Below are positions 1 through 7,178 of a stretch of 10,229 nt of DNA, one piece after another. Location of the stretch: positions 1 through 10,229 of the forward strand of contig JALQTG010000180.1 in the NCBI GenBank assembly GCA_023264075.1, given 5' to 3'. The notes below the pieces were generated by a model, which saw nothing but the letters and a program-made list of their open reading frames with translations, did not search any database and had not been told where the DNA came from. Source of the DNA: Crocinitomicaceae bacterium. GTDB taxonomy: Bacteria > Bacteroidota > Bacteroidia > Flavobacteriales_D > Crocinitomicaceae. The position numbers were made by a program, and so were the translations under genes. Numbering within the stretch: the first letter of the stretch is position 1; each line of letters begins with the position of its first letter.

Positions 1-96
1 GAACTTGCCAAAGAAAGAGGTCGTTATAGTACTTTTGAAGGCTCCCTTTGGGATCAGGACATTCTTCCTATTGATACATATAACAATCTTATGGAC
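1..96 (+). other. nrdA: Internal fragment of class I ribonucleoside-diphosphate reductase large subunit (NrdA)
   Basis: Codons 1-26 contain ELAKERGRYSTFEGSLW and an ILPIDTY segment. These match the conserved stretch of NrdA that in E. coli reads ELAKEQGACPWF and GILPIDTY (recalled from memory), about three quarters of the way along that ~760-residue protein. The following NrdA region (the NSN/S...APTATISNI loop, the specificity and C-terminal Cys segments) is missing. Sequence of a different family begins within about 10 codons. The right border is approximate, because residues 27-33 (YNNLMDW) could belong to either parent. Confidence 0.7.
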
Positions 97-357
97 TGGA
101 AGAAAAATGGAATTATTCTGGTGAAAAATGAAGTAACTTACTTAAAGCCAGTATTATTGCATGACGTTCCTGAGATTGAAGTGTTCGCTGGAAAAATAGG
201 ACGAACAAGTGTTGAAATGACATATGAGTTGACTGTTAATGGAAAGTTGTATGCTACGGGTGTTTCGAAATTAGTCTGTTTTGATTTCAATAAACAAGAA
301 ACTGTTCCTGTTTATGCGGAAATGTTAGAAGGATTTAGTAAATTAAAAACGAAATGA
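1..357 (+). CDS. Chimeric partial ORF: NrdA fragment fused in frame to the C-terminal part of a hotdog acyl-CoA thioesterase
   Basis: The frame is open from base 1, so the ATG at 91 is an internal Met and not a supported start; the true start lies outside the window. From about codon 33 the protein reads as a hotdog-fold thioesterase of the YbgC/4-hydroxybenzoyl-CoA thioesterase type: a GIILVKNEVTYLKPV strand, then a GRTSVEMTYEL strand and a VCFDF strand near the end. The usual length is about 130-145 residues. Here the N-terminal part, which normally carries the HVNN-like loop and the start of the central helix, is absent and replaced by NrdA-like sequence, so thioesterase activity is doubtful. 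The TGA stop overlaps the next ATG (ATGA), so the downstream gene is probably translationally coupled. The family assignments are by recognition; the non-functional status is inferred. Confidence 0.75.
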   Translation, partial: ELAKERGRYSTFEGSLWDQDILPIDTYNNLMDWKKNGIILVKNEVTYLKPVLLHDVPEIEVFAGKIGRTSVEMTYELTVNGKLYATGVSKLVCFDFNKQETVPVYAEMLEGFSKLKTK

Positions 358-1469
358 ATCTATTTAAACTACTTGTCATCTGTGCTTTTTTGAGTCTATC
401 AGATACATCAATTGGACAAATTACATCCAACTTAAATGCACGAAATACACGATGTTTTGATAAATCGGTAGAACGCATTGGTCAACGTTATGTTGATTGG
501 GAATGTGGAAAATCCGACCAGATTGTCAATTGCAACGAGAAGCTGGAAAGTGATCCCGGTTCGAATATGGTAATTCATAGTAAGTCGGGTCAGCCATTTA
601 CAGGAACCTGCGAAACCTGCCATATGAATGGAATTCGGGAGCGGGTAGTTCAGTTTACGAATGGAAAGGTAAACGGAACGGATACAACCACATATGAATC
701 TGGTTGTGTACAAGTGGTACGCACGCACATTGACGGAGTTGAAAATGGGAGATGGACCTATTACAATGATACGAGTGGGTTAGAGGCTTGGACGATTAAC
801 TATTTCAATGGTGAGAAACATGGAATGTCAATTTACTATAGCCATGACATGGTTGGTACGGATAAAATTGAAATCAAATTAGGAAATACCACTCGATCGC
901 ATACTTACGGACTTTATGATAGCGATACCTTGAGGGTGGAATATTATAAAATGGGGAAGTTGGACGGAAAAAGAACAGAGTACTTTCCAGGTTCCAAAGT
1001 AGAAAAAGAAATCAATTACAAAGAAGGATTACTTCACGGTCCGTTTATTATTTATAATAAGGAAGGAATCGTTCTCCAAGATTTGAATTATTCAGAAGGT
1101 AAGAAAGACGGCGTTTGTCAATATTATTATGAAGAAGGCTCATTACTAAAAGTGGAGAATTGGTCAAAGGGAGTTAAATCCGGAGAATTTAAAACATTCT
1201 ATATTCAAGGACATCTGCAAAGTAAAGAGTCGTATAACAAAAAAGGTCAGCGACACGGTGACTTCGAGGAGCGTTTTCCAGATGACAAAGTTAAACGAAC
1301 CGCAATTTATAAGAAAGGCATCCTGGTGGAAGAACATGTATTTGATGAATACGGCAATGAAATCAGAACAGTGGGGGTTGAGAACCCTACTACGGGTGAT
1401 GAGGACGATGAGGTACCTGCTGAACCAAAGAAAACTAAAAAATGGTGGCAATTCTGGAAAAAGAAATAG
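354..1469 (+). CDS. Secreted MORN-variant repeat protein, YwqK family
   Basis: The protein has 371 residues with a signal peptide (about residues 1-22, MNLFKLLVICAFLSLSDTSIGQ region, cleavage near Ala/Gly-Gln), so it is probably periplasmic or surface exposed. Residues ~92-160 contain two degenerate repeats. Residues ~199-330 hold about five repeats of 22-24 residues with the pattern xxGxxxGxxxxYxxxGxxxxxxxY, for example KEGLLHGPFIIY and SEGKKDGVCQYYY. This is the repeat found in proteins annotated as 'YwqK family antitoxin', a name that does not imply a toxin partner here. The part before the repeats carries Cys 34, 51, 60, 86, 89 and 118, including a CETCH motif at 86-90. A short acidic stretch (349-353) precedes a basic-aromatic tail ending KKWWQFWKKK. 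The start overlaps the upstream stop by 4 bp. The biochemical role is unknown. Confidence 0.85.
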   Translation: MNLFKLLVICAFLSLSDTSIGQITSNLNARNTRCFDKSVERIGQRYVDWECGKSDQIVNCNEKLESDPGSNMVIHSKSGQPFTGTCETCHMNGIRERVVQFTNGKVNGTDTTTYESGCVQVVRTHIDGVENGRWTYYNDTSGLEAWTINYFNGEKHGMSIYYSHDMVGTDKIEIKLGNTTRSHTYGLYDSDTLRVEYYKMGKLDGKRTEYFPGSKVEKEINYKEGLLHGPFIIYNKEGIVLQDLNYSEGKKDGVCQYYYEEGSLLKVENWSKGVKSGEFKTFYIQGHLQSKESYNKKGQRHGDFEERFPDDKVKRTAIYKKGILVEEHVFDEYGNEIRTVGVENPTTGDEDDEVPAEPKKTKKWWQFWKKK

Positions 1470-1481
1470 CCAAAGAAGATT

Positions 1482-2243
1482 ATGAAAAAAGATATGAATT
1501 TAGCCGTCTTGATTGACGGAGATAATATACCTTCCAAATACATTAAGGAAATGATGGAGGAAATTGCCAAATATGGAGTTCCTTCAATCAAAAGAATATA
1601 TGGTGATTGGACAAACCCTAAGTTGAACAGGTGGAAAGGCTTGTTATTAGAACATGCTATTCAGCCAGTGCAGCAATATGGTTATACAACTGGTAAGAAC
1701 TCTACCGATTCAGCCATGATTATAGATGCCATGGATATTTTATATTCGGGAAATACAGATGGATTCTGTATCGTGTCTAGTGATAGCGACTTTACACGTT
1801 TAGCAACTCGTTTGAGAGAAAGTAGTCAATTTGTTATTGGAATTGGTGAACAGAAAACTCCAAAACCGTTTATCGTTGCGTGTGATAAGTTTATCTACTT
1901 AGAAATTCTGAATGAGGATGAAGAAGATGAGTCACCAAAAACAAAACGCTCTGTTAAACAACAGAAAAAGGCCGTGGAACCAGTGACTCCTGAAATTATT
2001 AAACTCATCAAAACGAGCGTATATGATTGTGCTGACGATGATGGATGGGCATTTTTAGGTGATGTAGGGGGACTCATTAACAAAAAACAGCCGAATTTTG
2101 ATCCGCGTAATTTTGGATATTACAAATTAACTCCATTTATCGATTCTTTGGGAGTTTTTGAAATAGAAGAACGTGAAACTTCGAACGGAAGATTTAAGCA
2201 CATTTATGTGCGTGTAGAAGGTAAGAAGGGTAGTCAAAAATAA
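1482..2243 (+). CDS. NYN-domain putative ribonuclease with C-terminal OST-HTH/LOTUS domain
   Basis: The protein has 253 residues and no signal peptide, so it is cytosolic. Residues 6-142 form a NYN (PIN-like, LabA/DUF88) domain. The acidic metal-site motifs are all present: AVLIDGDN with Asp12 and Asp14, the STDSAMIID segment with Asp76 and Asp82, and IVSSDSDF with Asp101 and Asp103. A charged linker (about 144-168, acidic then basic) leads to residues ~170-245, which fit an OST-HTH/LOTUS fold (GWAFLGDVGGLINKK, then FDPRNFGYYKLTPFIDSLG, ending in IYVRV). By family, NYN supplies Mg-dependent RNase activity and LOTUS binds RNA or G-quadruplexes, as in MARF1-type proteins. The RNA target is not evident. 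Start: ATG 1482 is 12 nt after the upstream stop, behind AAAGAAGA. Met5 (1494) is a possible alternative that keeps the whole domain. Confidence 0.9.
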   Translation: MKKDMNLAVLIDGDNIPSKYIKEMMEEIAKYGVPSIKRIYGDWTNPKLNRWKGLLLEHAIQPVQQYGYTTGKNSTDSAMIIDAMDILYSGNTDGFCIVSSDSDFTRLATRLRESSQFVIGIGEQKTPKPFIVACDKFIYLEILNEDEEDESPKTKRSVKQQKKAVEPVTPEIIKLIKTSVYDCADDDGWAFLGDVGGLINKKQPNFDPRNFGYYKLTPFIDSLGVFEIEERETSNGRFKHIYVRVEGKKGSQK

Positions 2244-2252
2244 TTTTGTTTG

Positions 2253-2260
2253 TAGCTTTG
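2253..2260 (+). promoter_or_regulatory. Possible Bacteroidota -7 promoter element (TAnnTTTG)
   Basis: TAGCTTTG matches the Bacteroidota -7 consensus TAnnTTTG exactly. It lies about 46 nt before the ATG at 2307, between the NYN gene and the unknown gene. A second match, TAATTTTG, starts at the stop codon of the NYN gene (2241-2248). No clear TTG -33 box stands at the usual spacing, so this is tentative. Confidence 0.35.
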
Positions 2261-2306
2261 TCTTCTGAATTTGAGGTTAAATATTTAATTGAACAGATTG
2301 GTTAAG

Positions 2307-2942
2307 ATGATTTCTACGCGAAACCTAAGTGCTCTGCCTAACAAAGAAGTGCTCAAGAAAAAAGCGAAAGCATTGGCTGTATTAGATGCAATTTTCGCCC
2401 CTGATTGGGAGGATCGGTACTATTCCTATAATTCGAAGTGGGGCGAAGGCGAGGAGTGTTTTGAAATGAGAAATGGTTCGGGTACTGAGATGCATGTTCT
2501 ATTTCTGGAAGGGGGATGCGCCATAAATGGATTTGTTCCAGAGTGCGTTCCTCATTCGAAGTCATCGTTGACCAAAAACCTCCCAAAAATGTTTCAAGAA
2601 TTTATTTATGGGGAACCCGTAAATTCTATAGGAACAACATTTTGCTTATGGACGACAGGAAGCCATAAATGGCATGTTGGTGCATTAGGTCAAGAATCAG
2701 ATCAGTCGGAGGAAGTATTGCGAATTTTTGACAATTCTGTTGAAGAATATATTTCTTGGGCTTCAGATTATTTTTCAGATGTGGCGGAGACTGGAGATGA
2801 ATTTAATGCAGCTGTTTCCAAAATTTTTAGTGGGGCAACGTTAACAGAAGATATTATTTCCAATTTAGTGGATGTAGAAATTGATTGGGAGCAATTGGAA
2901 GAGGATCTTAAGGAAATTAATTACCCCTATCTATTTGATTAA
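2307..2942 (+). CDS. Conserved cytosolic protein of unknown function
   Basis: An acidic protein of 211 residues from ATG 2307, without signal peptide or membrane segment. I chose ATG 2307 because the longer frame begins on a TTG (2289) with no ribosome-binding site, and because the conserved-looking part begins ISTRNLSALPNKEVLKKK. This is followed by a helix and a Trp/Tyr-rich stretch (about 35-60: DWEDRYYSYNSKWGEGEE, then an MRNGSG turn), a hydrophobic strand region (HVLFLEGGCAINGF), a CLWTTGS motif near residue 115, and an acidic helical C-terminus. The layout resembles a family of unnamed proteins often seen in diverse bacteria with a 'SKW..GE...MRNGSG' core, but I cannot name a domain. 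The stop codon overlaps the stop of the convergent gene. Cysteines are few and show no metal motif. Confidence 0.8.
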   Translation: MISTRNLSALPNKEVLKKKAKALAVLDAIFAPDWEDRYYSYNSKWGEGEECFEMRNGSGTEMHVLFLEGGCAINGFVPECVPHSKSSLTKNLPKMFQEFIYGEPVNSIGTTFCLWTTGSHKWHVGALGQESDQSEEVLRIFDNSVEEYISWASDYFSDVAETGDEFNAAVSKIFSGATLTEDIISNLVDVEIDWEQLEEDLKEINYPYLFD

Positions 2943-3505
2943 CGTAAGGCCTTGTATTGCGTAATCCAAGCTGTGTCGACTACGTCTCTTAATAGCTTGT
3001 AAAAACTGGTGTCACAGATATAGTCCTGGTCGTATGCACGTGCTCCATATGTATGGAAGAGATATTCTTGTTGCCTCAGGGAGGGGCGATGACGTCCTAT
3101 ACTCCAACCTTCTCCTTGTCGAGCGTCAAACGGATGAATGTCAAAACGGATTTTCCAAATTGAATCAAATGCAACCATATAATTTTCTTTTGGAATAAAT
3201 GTTGAATCTGGTAGGCGAGTATGACTCACTTCATGATACTTAAAAAAGTCAGTAAAGATATTGGTTCTTGGAATTGGATATTTTCCAGTGGCAACTTTCA
3301 GCAAAGTAGGTAAATCAATCGGCTGAATTTGAGTCAGTTTTTCCTGACGGTAATGAATAATGGCATATTGGGTAATTCCACCAGTCGGTAATATGCCGAT
3401 TTTCACACCAAAACCTATGCGATAGCTAGAAGTTACTTTCTCGGATGAAATACCAGAGAGAAGAACCGTAGACACACAGAGCAGTATGAAAACCCATTTG
3501 TTCAT
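2939..3505 (-). CDS. Secreted protein of unknown function
   Basis: A protein of 188 residues from the ATG at 3505-3503. A GTG codon lies directly upstream (3508-3506), but the ATG is preferred because the GGGTG just before it can act as part of a ribosome-binding site. Residues 1-20 form a signal peptide with a long hydrophobic core (VFILLCVSTVLLSG). There is no good lipobox. The mature part is mixed and aromatic, with HPFDARQGEGWSIGRHRPS near 124-142 and two later acidic helices (Asp-Xaa-Asp-Tyr-Ile-Cys near 159-164). I recognise no domain. It is the last gene of the - strand run, 74 nt downstream of the PP2C gene. Its TAA overlaps the stop of the convergent + strand gene, leaving no room for a terminator between them. 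Confidence 0.7.
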   Translation of the reverse strand: MNKWVFILLCVSTVLLSGISSEKVTSSYRIGFGVKIGILPTGGITQYAIIHYRQEKLTQIQPIDLPTLLKVATGKYPIPRTNIFTDFFKYHEVSHTRLPDSTFIPKENYMVAFDSIWKIRFDIHPFDARQGEGWSIGRHRPSLRQQEYLFHTYGARAYDQDYICDTSFYKLLRDVVDTAWITQYKALR

Positions 3506-3579
3506 CACCCTAGAATACGAAAAATCGAATATAAAGTTATCTTTCTCAAAAGGAAGACGTCCGCCAGAGAGAAACGCTC

Positions 3580-5712
3580 TTAAACTTTAACAGCCATTAC
3601 GACAACATCATCTAATTGTTCATGTGGACCACGCCAATCATCAAAGGCATCAGTAAGTTTTTTCTGTTGCTCGTCAAGACCAAGGTGCGCGAATTCCAGT
3701 AACAAGTTTTTAAAGCGTTTTGTCCCCATTTTCTTCACTTTCAAGGCATCATCGTATCCTCCGAATTGGTCTGCGTATCCATCGGAGAAGATGTAGACGA
3801 TATCTCCCGGTTGCACGTTGATTTCATGAATTTCAAAAGAGTAGTTGGAGAACTCTCCATATAATCCAATGGGATGCCTATCAGCCTTAATCTCGATTAA
3901 CATTTTGGTCCCATCGGCACTTAAGACGGGCTCTTTTGCCTGCGGGAATTCGCGCGTTCTATCGTTGTTGGTTACAAGGTAAAGAGGATTTTTAGCGCCG
4001 GAGAAGTAGAGCCTTTTGGCGCTTCTATCAAGGGAACACAAGGCCATGTCCATCCCGTCGCGTAAGTTTTGACTACGATTCTTGTCCTTGCGGGCATTTA
4101 ATAATTCCAAAAGTCCCTGATTGATTGTTTCTAAGGATTTTTCAAGGTTCCCAACTGGATTCTGTTTGAAGAAATCTTTGAGTAAATTATATCCAATAAA
4201 ACTCATAAATGCCCCAGGAACTCCATGACCTGTGCAATCAACTGCAGCGAAAACGTCGTGAATTTGACCTTGACCGTCTTTTACTTTATCTACATAATAA
4301 AAGTCTCCGCTTACAATGTCACGCGGACGAAAAAAGATAAAGTGGTCGGCCAACACTTGTTTAAGTGAGTGTTCATCGGGTAACATTGCACCTTGTATGC
4401 GCTGCGCATAGTGTATTGAATCTACAATATCCTTATTTTGTTCTTCAATTTTTTCTTTTTGAGAAGATACTTCTGCCGTCCTTACTTGGACGAGTTGTTC
4501 GAGTTGTTCAAGGGCCTTTTCTTGCGCAAGTTCCTTTTCTTCTTGTAATTCACGGTATTTTCCAGCCATAGATACAGACAGCGCAAGTACTTCCAAGCCT
4601 GAACTTAGTTTTAATGATAACTCGGATACTTGAGCGTTACCTAAAATACCCGTGTTTCCTAGGATGAATACGACCGCTCCAATAATAAGTACAGTAAATC
4701 CAAGGGCAAACGCATTATTTACTTTATATCCTGCTGCTTTTAAATTGAAAATCAAGTAGACAATGGATACAATTCCGATGAAACTTACACCATTAATGAT
4801 AGGGTAGGATAGGTCATGGAGAATCGTCGTGTTAGTCAAACTCATCACTGCTATGAGTAGTATTAGAACAAGTATAATCCGATAAAAGAAATGCCATTTA
4901 GGAAGTCGCTCTTTCAGTTTGAGGAAATACATTGCGTAAAGAATAACAAAAAAAACGGTACCCGCCGCACTTAGAACAACCACGTTATTCGTCCAAAACA
5001 TCTGCGTCGGAAAAAGAAACTGGAATGAGAATCCCTCAAGGCTGAATTGTAACAGAAGTTGAAAGAAAACATAAAGGACGTAAAAAAGGAAAGAGACTTC
5101 TTTGAGTAGAAGGTAGAAAATGAAAAAGATAAAGATGACCAATGCCAACATTCCAAAGTAAATACCGTGAAATAGTTGTACTTTATAATCGTTCATATAA
5201 AAGTGATTGGCTTCCCAAAAAATCAAAGGAAGATTAATAGCTTCTCCGTCACTTTCCAGTACAAGGTAGAATGATTTTTCTTCCCCTGCTTCAAAATCGA
5301 TTGGGAATATACTTTTTCGATGCTCAAATGCTTTTTCATCGAATTCCCGAGCGTCACCATTTTTCCATGAGTTTACGATTTCACCGTTTTCTACCTCAAA
5401 TAAATCTACTCGGTTCGTAATAGGACGTGCGGTTTCAAGCAGAATTTCTGCAGAGGCACCAGGGTTTTTAACTGAAAAACGAACAAACCAACGTGAACTG
5501 GTAAAAGAGATAGTCTCTACAGGTTTTTCAAGCTTTTGAAACGTTAATTCATGGGAATTCAAAAGCTTATCGATATCAATCTTTTTTTCTGTATCTTCAG
5601 CAATTTCAGCAATGTTGGCAATCGACGTATTCAATTGACTCTCATGCAACATCACTTGAGCCTTTAATAAAGGTGGCAATAAAAGGAGCAATATGAAAAG
5701 TAGTTGCTTCAC
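3580..5712 (-). CDS. 7TMR-DISM receptor fused to SpoIIE/PP2C-type Ser/Thr phosphatase
   Basis: A 710-residue membrane signalling protein. Residues 1-19 are a signal peptide (MKQLLFILLLLLPPLLKAQ). Residues ~25-170 form a 7TMR-DISM extracellular sensor domain (type 2; TSSRWFVRFSVKNP then RVDLFEV). Residues ~178-380 hold about seven membrane helices. Residues ~383-435 form a coiled coil (EEKELAQEKALEQLEQL...). Residues ~436-710 are a SpoIIE PP2C phosphatase. The acidic metal site is present: Asp470 (SGDFYY), Asp492 (VDCTGHGVPGAF), Asp553/555 (RDGMDM), Asp644 (FSDGYAD) and Asp701/702 (DDVVVMAV). It should therefore dephosphorylate a Ser/Thr phosphoprotein, such as an anti-sigma antagonist or other partner, in response to a periplasmic signal. 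No such partner is encoded in this window. The start codon is GTG, directly after the TAG of the peptidase gene; the signal peptide supports it over the internal Met21. Confidence 0.92.
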   Translation of the reverse strand: MKQLLFILLLLLPPLLKAQVMLHESQLNTSIANIAEIAEDTEKKIDIDKLLNSHELTFQKLEKPVETISFTSSRWFVRFSVKNPGASAEILLETARPITNRVDLFEVENGEIVNSWKNGDAREFDEKAFEHRKSIFPIDFEAGEEKSFYLVLESDGEAINLPLIFWEANHFYMNDYKVQLFHGIYFGMLALVIFIFFIFYLLLKEVSFLFYVLYVFFQLLLQFSLEGFSFQFLFPTQMFWTNNVVVLSAAGTVFFVILYAMYFLKLKERLPKWHFFYRIILVLILLIAVMSLTNTTILHDLSYPIINGVSFIGIVSIVYLIFNLKAAGYKVNNAFALGFTVLIIGAVVFILGNTGILGNAQVSELSLKLSSGLEVLALSVSMAGKYRELQEEKELAQEKALEQLEQLVQVRTAEVSSQKEKIEEQNKDIVDSIHYAQRIQGAMLPDEHSLKQVLADHFIFFRPRDIVSGDFYYVDKVKDGQGQIHDVFAAVDCTGHGVPGAFMSFIGYNLLKDFFKQNPVGNLEKSLETINQGLLELLNARKDKNRSQNLRDGMDMALCSLDRSAKRLYFSGAKNPLYLVTNNDRTREFPQAKEPVLSADGTKMLIEIKADRHPIGLYGEFSNYSFEIHEINVQPGDIVYIFSDGYADQFGGYDDALKVKKMGTKRFKNLLLEFAHLGLDEQQKKLTDAFDDWRGPHEQLDDVVVMAVKV

Positions 5713-7089
5713 CTAAAGGCTCTTGTCCAATAAAAAAATAAATGCTGCCATGCTAGCAGCGCCAAGTTCTAATTCGCGCTTATTCACATTTTCGAAGACA
5801 TCGTTTTCATTGTGGTGAAAGTCAAAATAACGCTGACTGTCCGGTACGAAACCAAAAAGCGGGATTCCTTCGAACTCATCCTTCAACGGTCCAATATCAA
5901 CTCCGCCATATCCTTTTTCAAATTTGTGCAGCTCATAGGGAAGAAGAAGATCTTTGAATCCCTTTATCATTTCCAATTGATCTGCTGTCCCATCGCAACT
6001 AAAGCCACGAGGAGAAAATCCTCCACGGTCACTTTCTACAGCAGCAATGTGTTGTTCTCCATTTAACTTCGCTTGTTTAGCATAGGTTTTTCCACCCATG
6101 TTTCCGTTCTCCTCGTTCATGAAAAACACAACTCTTAAGGTGTGCTGAGGACGATAATCAAGCTCTTTGAGTAATCGAAGGGATTCTAGTGAATGAATTA
6201 CACCAGCACCATCATCATGTGCTCCTTCTCCTACATCCCACGAATCCAGGTGACCACCGAAAGTAATTATTTGTTCAGGAGAAGTTATGCCCTGGAGTTC
6301 TCCTATCACGTTGTACGATAATTTATCTTCCAATTGTTGACAATTCATATCTAGTAAAAAGATAGTCTTTTTTTGATCGAGAATGAACTCTGCGAGCATA
6401 TCAGCATCTTGTGTGGAAATAGCTGCAGCAGGAATTTTTTCGACTCCTTCTTCATACTGCATAGTACCCGTGTGTGGGTGAGGATGATTGGAAAGACTGA
6501 GTGAGCGTATGATTACCGCCTTGGCACCTAATTTACTTGCATCAATTGCACTGTATCCACGAATCGGATAGCAACCACCGTAAGCGTTAAAAGTGGTAAT
6601 GAGTTTACTGTCCATCGGTTGATTTACGAACACAATTTTTCCTTCAATATCCTTTCTTTTCGCGGCGAGCAGTTCCTCTCGTGAATGAAAGAGCACAAGT
6701 TCTCCTTCAATTAAACCATTTGTTCCAATTGAGCCTCCCAGCGCCAATAAAGGTATTTTGTGAAGTTGTTGATCATTTCCTTTGAACCATCCAGCTTCTT
6801 TCGTACCTCTTTCCCAATGCGGAACCATGACTTTTTGGAGGTAGACCCTGTCAAACCCGTAACTTTCCATTTTTTGTTTACTCCATTCTACGGCCATTGC
6901 TGCTTCAGCAGATCCTGAGAGTCGAGCGCCAATGTCTTTGCACAAGCTACGCAAGTCTTCATACGCTTTTCCTTGTGTGAGAGATTCGTCAAAAAGGGTC
7001 CGAATGAATACGCTGTCTGACGTATATTCTTGACTTTGCGAAAGGTGAGTAAAAAGAACAAGGAATAGAAAAAATAGAGTTCGTTGCAT
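5713..7089 (-). CDS. Secreted M28-family zinc metallopeptidase (carboxypeptidase Q-like) with PA-like insert
   Basis: A 458-residue secreted protein with signal peptide 1-20 (MQRTLFFLFLVLFTHLSQSQ). Residues ~110-250 form a protease-associated (PA) domain insert, and the catalytic M28 part runs to the end. Zinc-site residues fit the M28 pattern of S. griseus aminopeptidase: His280 and Asp282 in GGHLDSWD, the bridging Asp292 in HDDGAG, Glu326/Glu327 in MNEENG, Asp354 in ESDRGG, and His426 in the FDFHHNEND segment. His280 to Asp292 is 12 residues, as in the family. The likely role is exo- or dipeptidase activity on peptides in the periplasm or outside the cell. It resembles plasma glutamate carboxypeptidase/CPQ by layout; the substrate cannot be read from the sequence. 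It is followed without any gap by the PP2C gene. Confidence 0.93.
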   Translation of the reverse strand: MQRTLFFLFLVLFTHLSQSQEYTSDSVFIRTLFDESLTQGKAYEDLRSLCKDIGARLSGSAEAAMAVEWSKQKMESYGFDRVYLQKVMVPHWERGTKEAGWFKGNDQQLHKIPLLALGGSIGTNGLIEGELVLFHSREELLAAKRKDIEGKIVFVNQPMDSKLITTFNAYGGCYPIRGYSAIDASKLGAKAVIIRSLSLSNHPHPHTGTMQYEEGVEKIPAAAISTQDADMLAEFILDQKKTIFLLDMNCQQLEDKLSYNVIGELQGITSPEQIITFGGHLDSWDVGEGAHDDGAGVIHSLESLRLLKELDYRPQHTLRVVFFMNEENGNMGGKTYAKQAKLNGEQHIAAVESDRGGFSPRGFSCDGTADQLEMIKGFKDLLLPYELHKFEKGYGGVDIGPLKDEFEGIPLFGFVPDSQRYFDFHHNENDVFENVNKRELELGAASMAAFIFLLDKSL

Positions 7090-7115
7090 GAGCTATCGTT
7101 ATATTTTTTTAAATA

Positions 7116-7139
7116 CGCTAAAATAGGTAAAGTTTAGCG
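7116..7139. repeat. Inverted repeat upstream of the M28 peptidase gene
   Basis: CGCTAAA at 7116-7122 and its exact reverse complement TTTAGCG at 7133-7139 frame a 10-nt loop. The repeat lies between the stop of the 45-aa gene and the peptidase ATG, about 26 nt before that ATG. No uninterrupted U-run follows on the - strand (it reads TATTTAAAAAAA), so a rho-independent terminator is only a weak possibility. An operator or leader hairpin is equally possible. Confidence 0.45.
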
Positions 7140-7178
7140 GATAAGAATAATATTAGAAATCAGGTTCCAGAAATACGT

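Noticed and set aside
91..357. ATG at 91 as the start of an 88-residue gene
   Set aside because: The frame is open from base 1 and its upstream codons encode recognisable NrdA sequence, so this Met is internal.
354..2243. YwqK-like protein plus NYN ribonuclease as a toxin-antitoxin pair
   Set aside because: The YwqK-like protein is secreted by its signal peptide, so it cannot neutralise a cytosolic RNase, and it is not small or linked by a classical TA arrangement. The family name is historical.
3541..3579. Hairpin (TTTCTC...GAGAAA) between the unknown secreted gene and the PP2C gene
   Set aside because: The stem is short and interrupted with a long loop and has no U-run on the relevant strand, so it is not a supported terminator.
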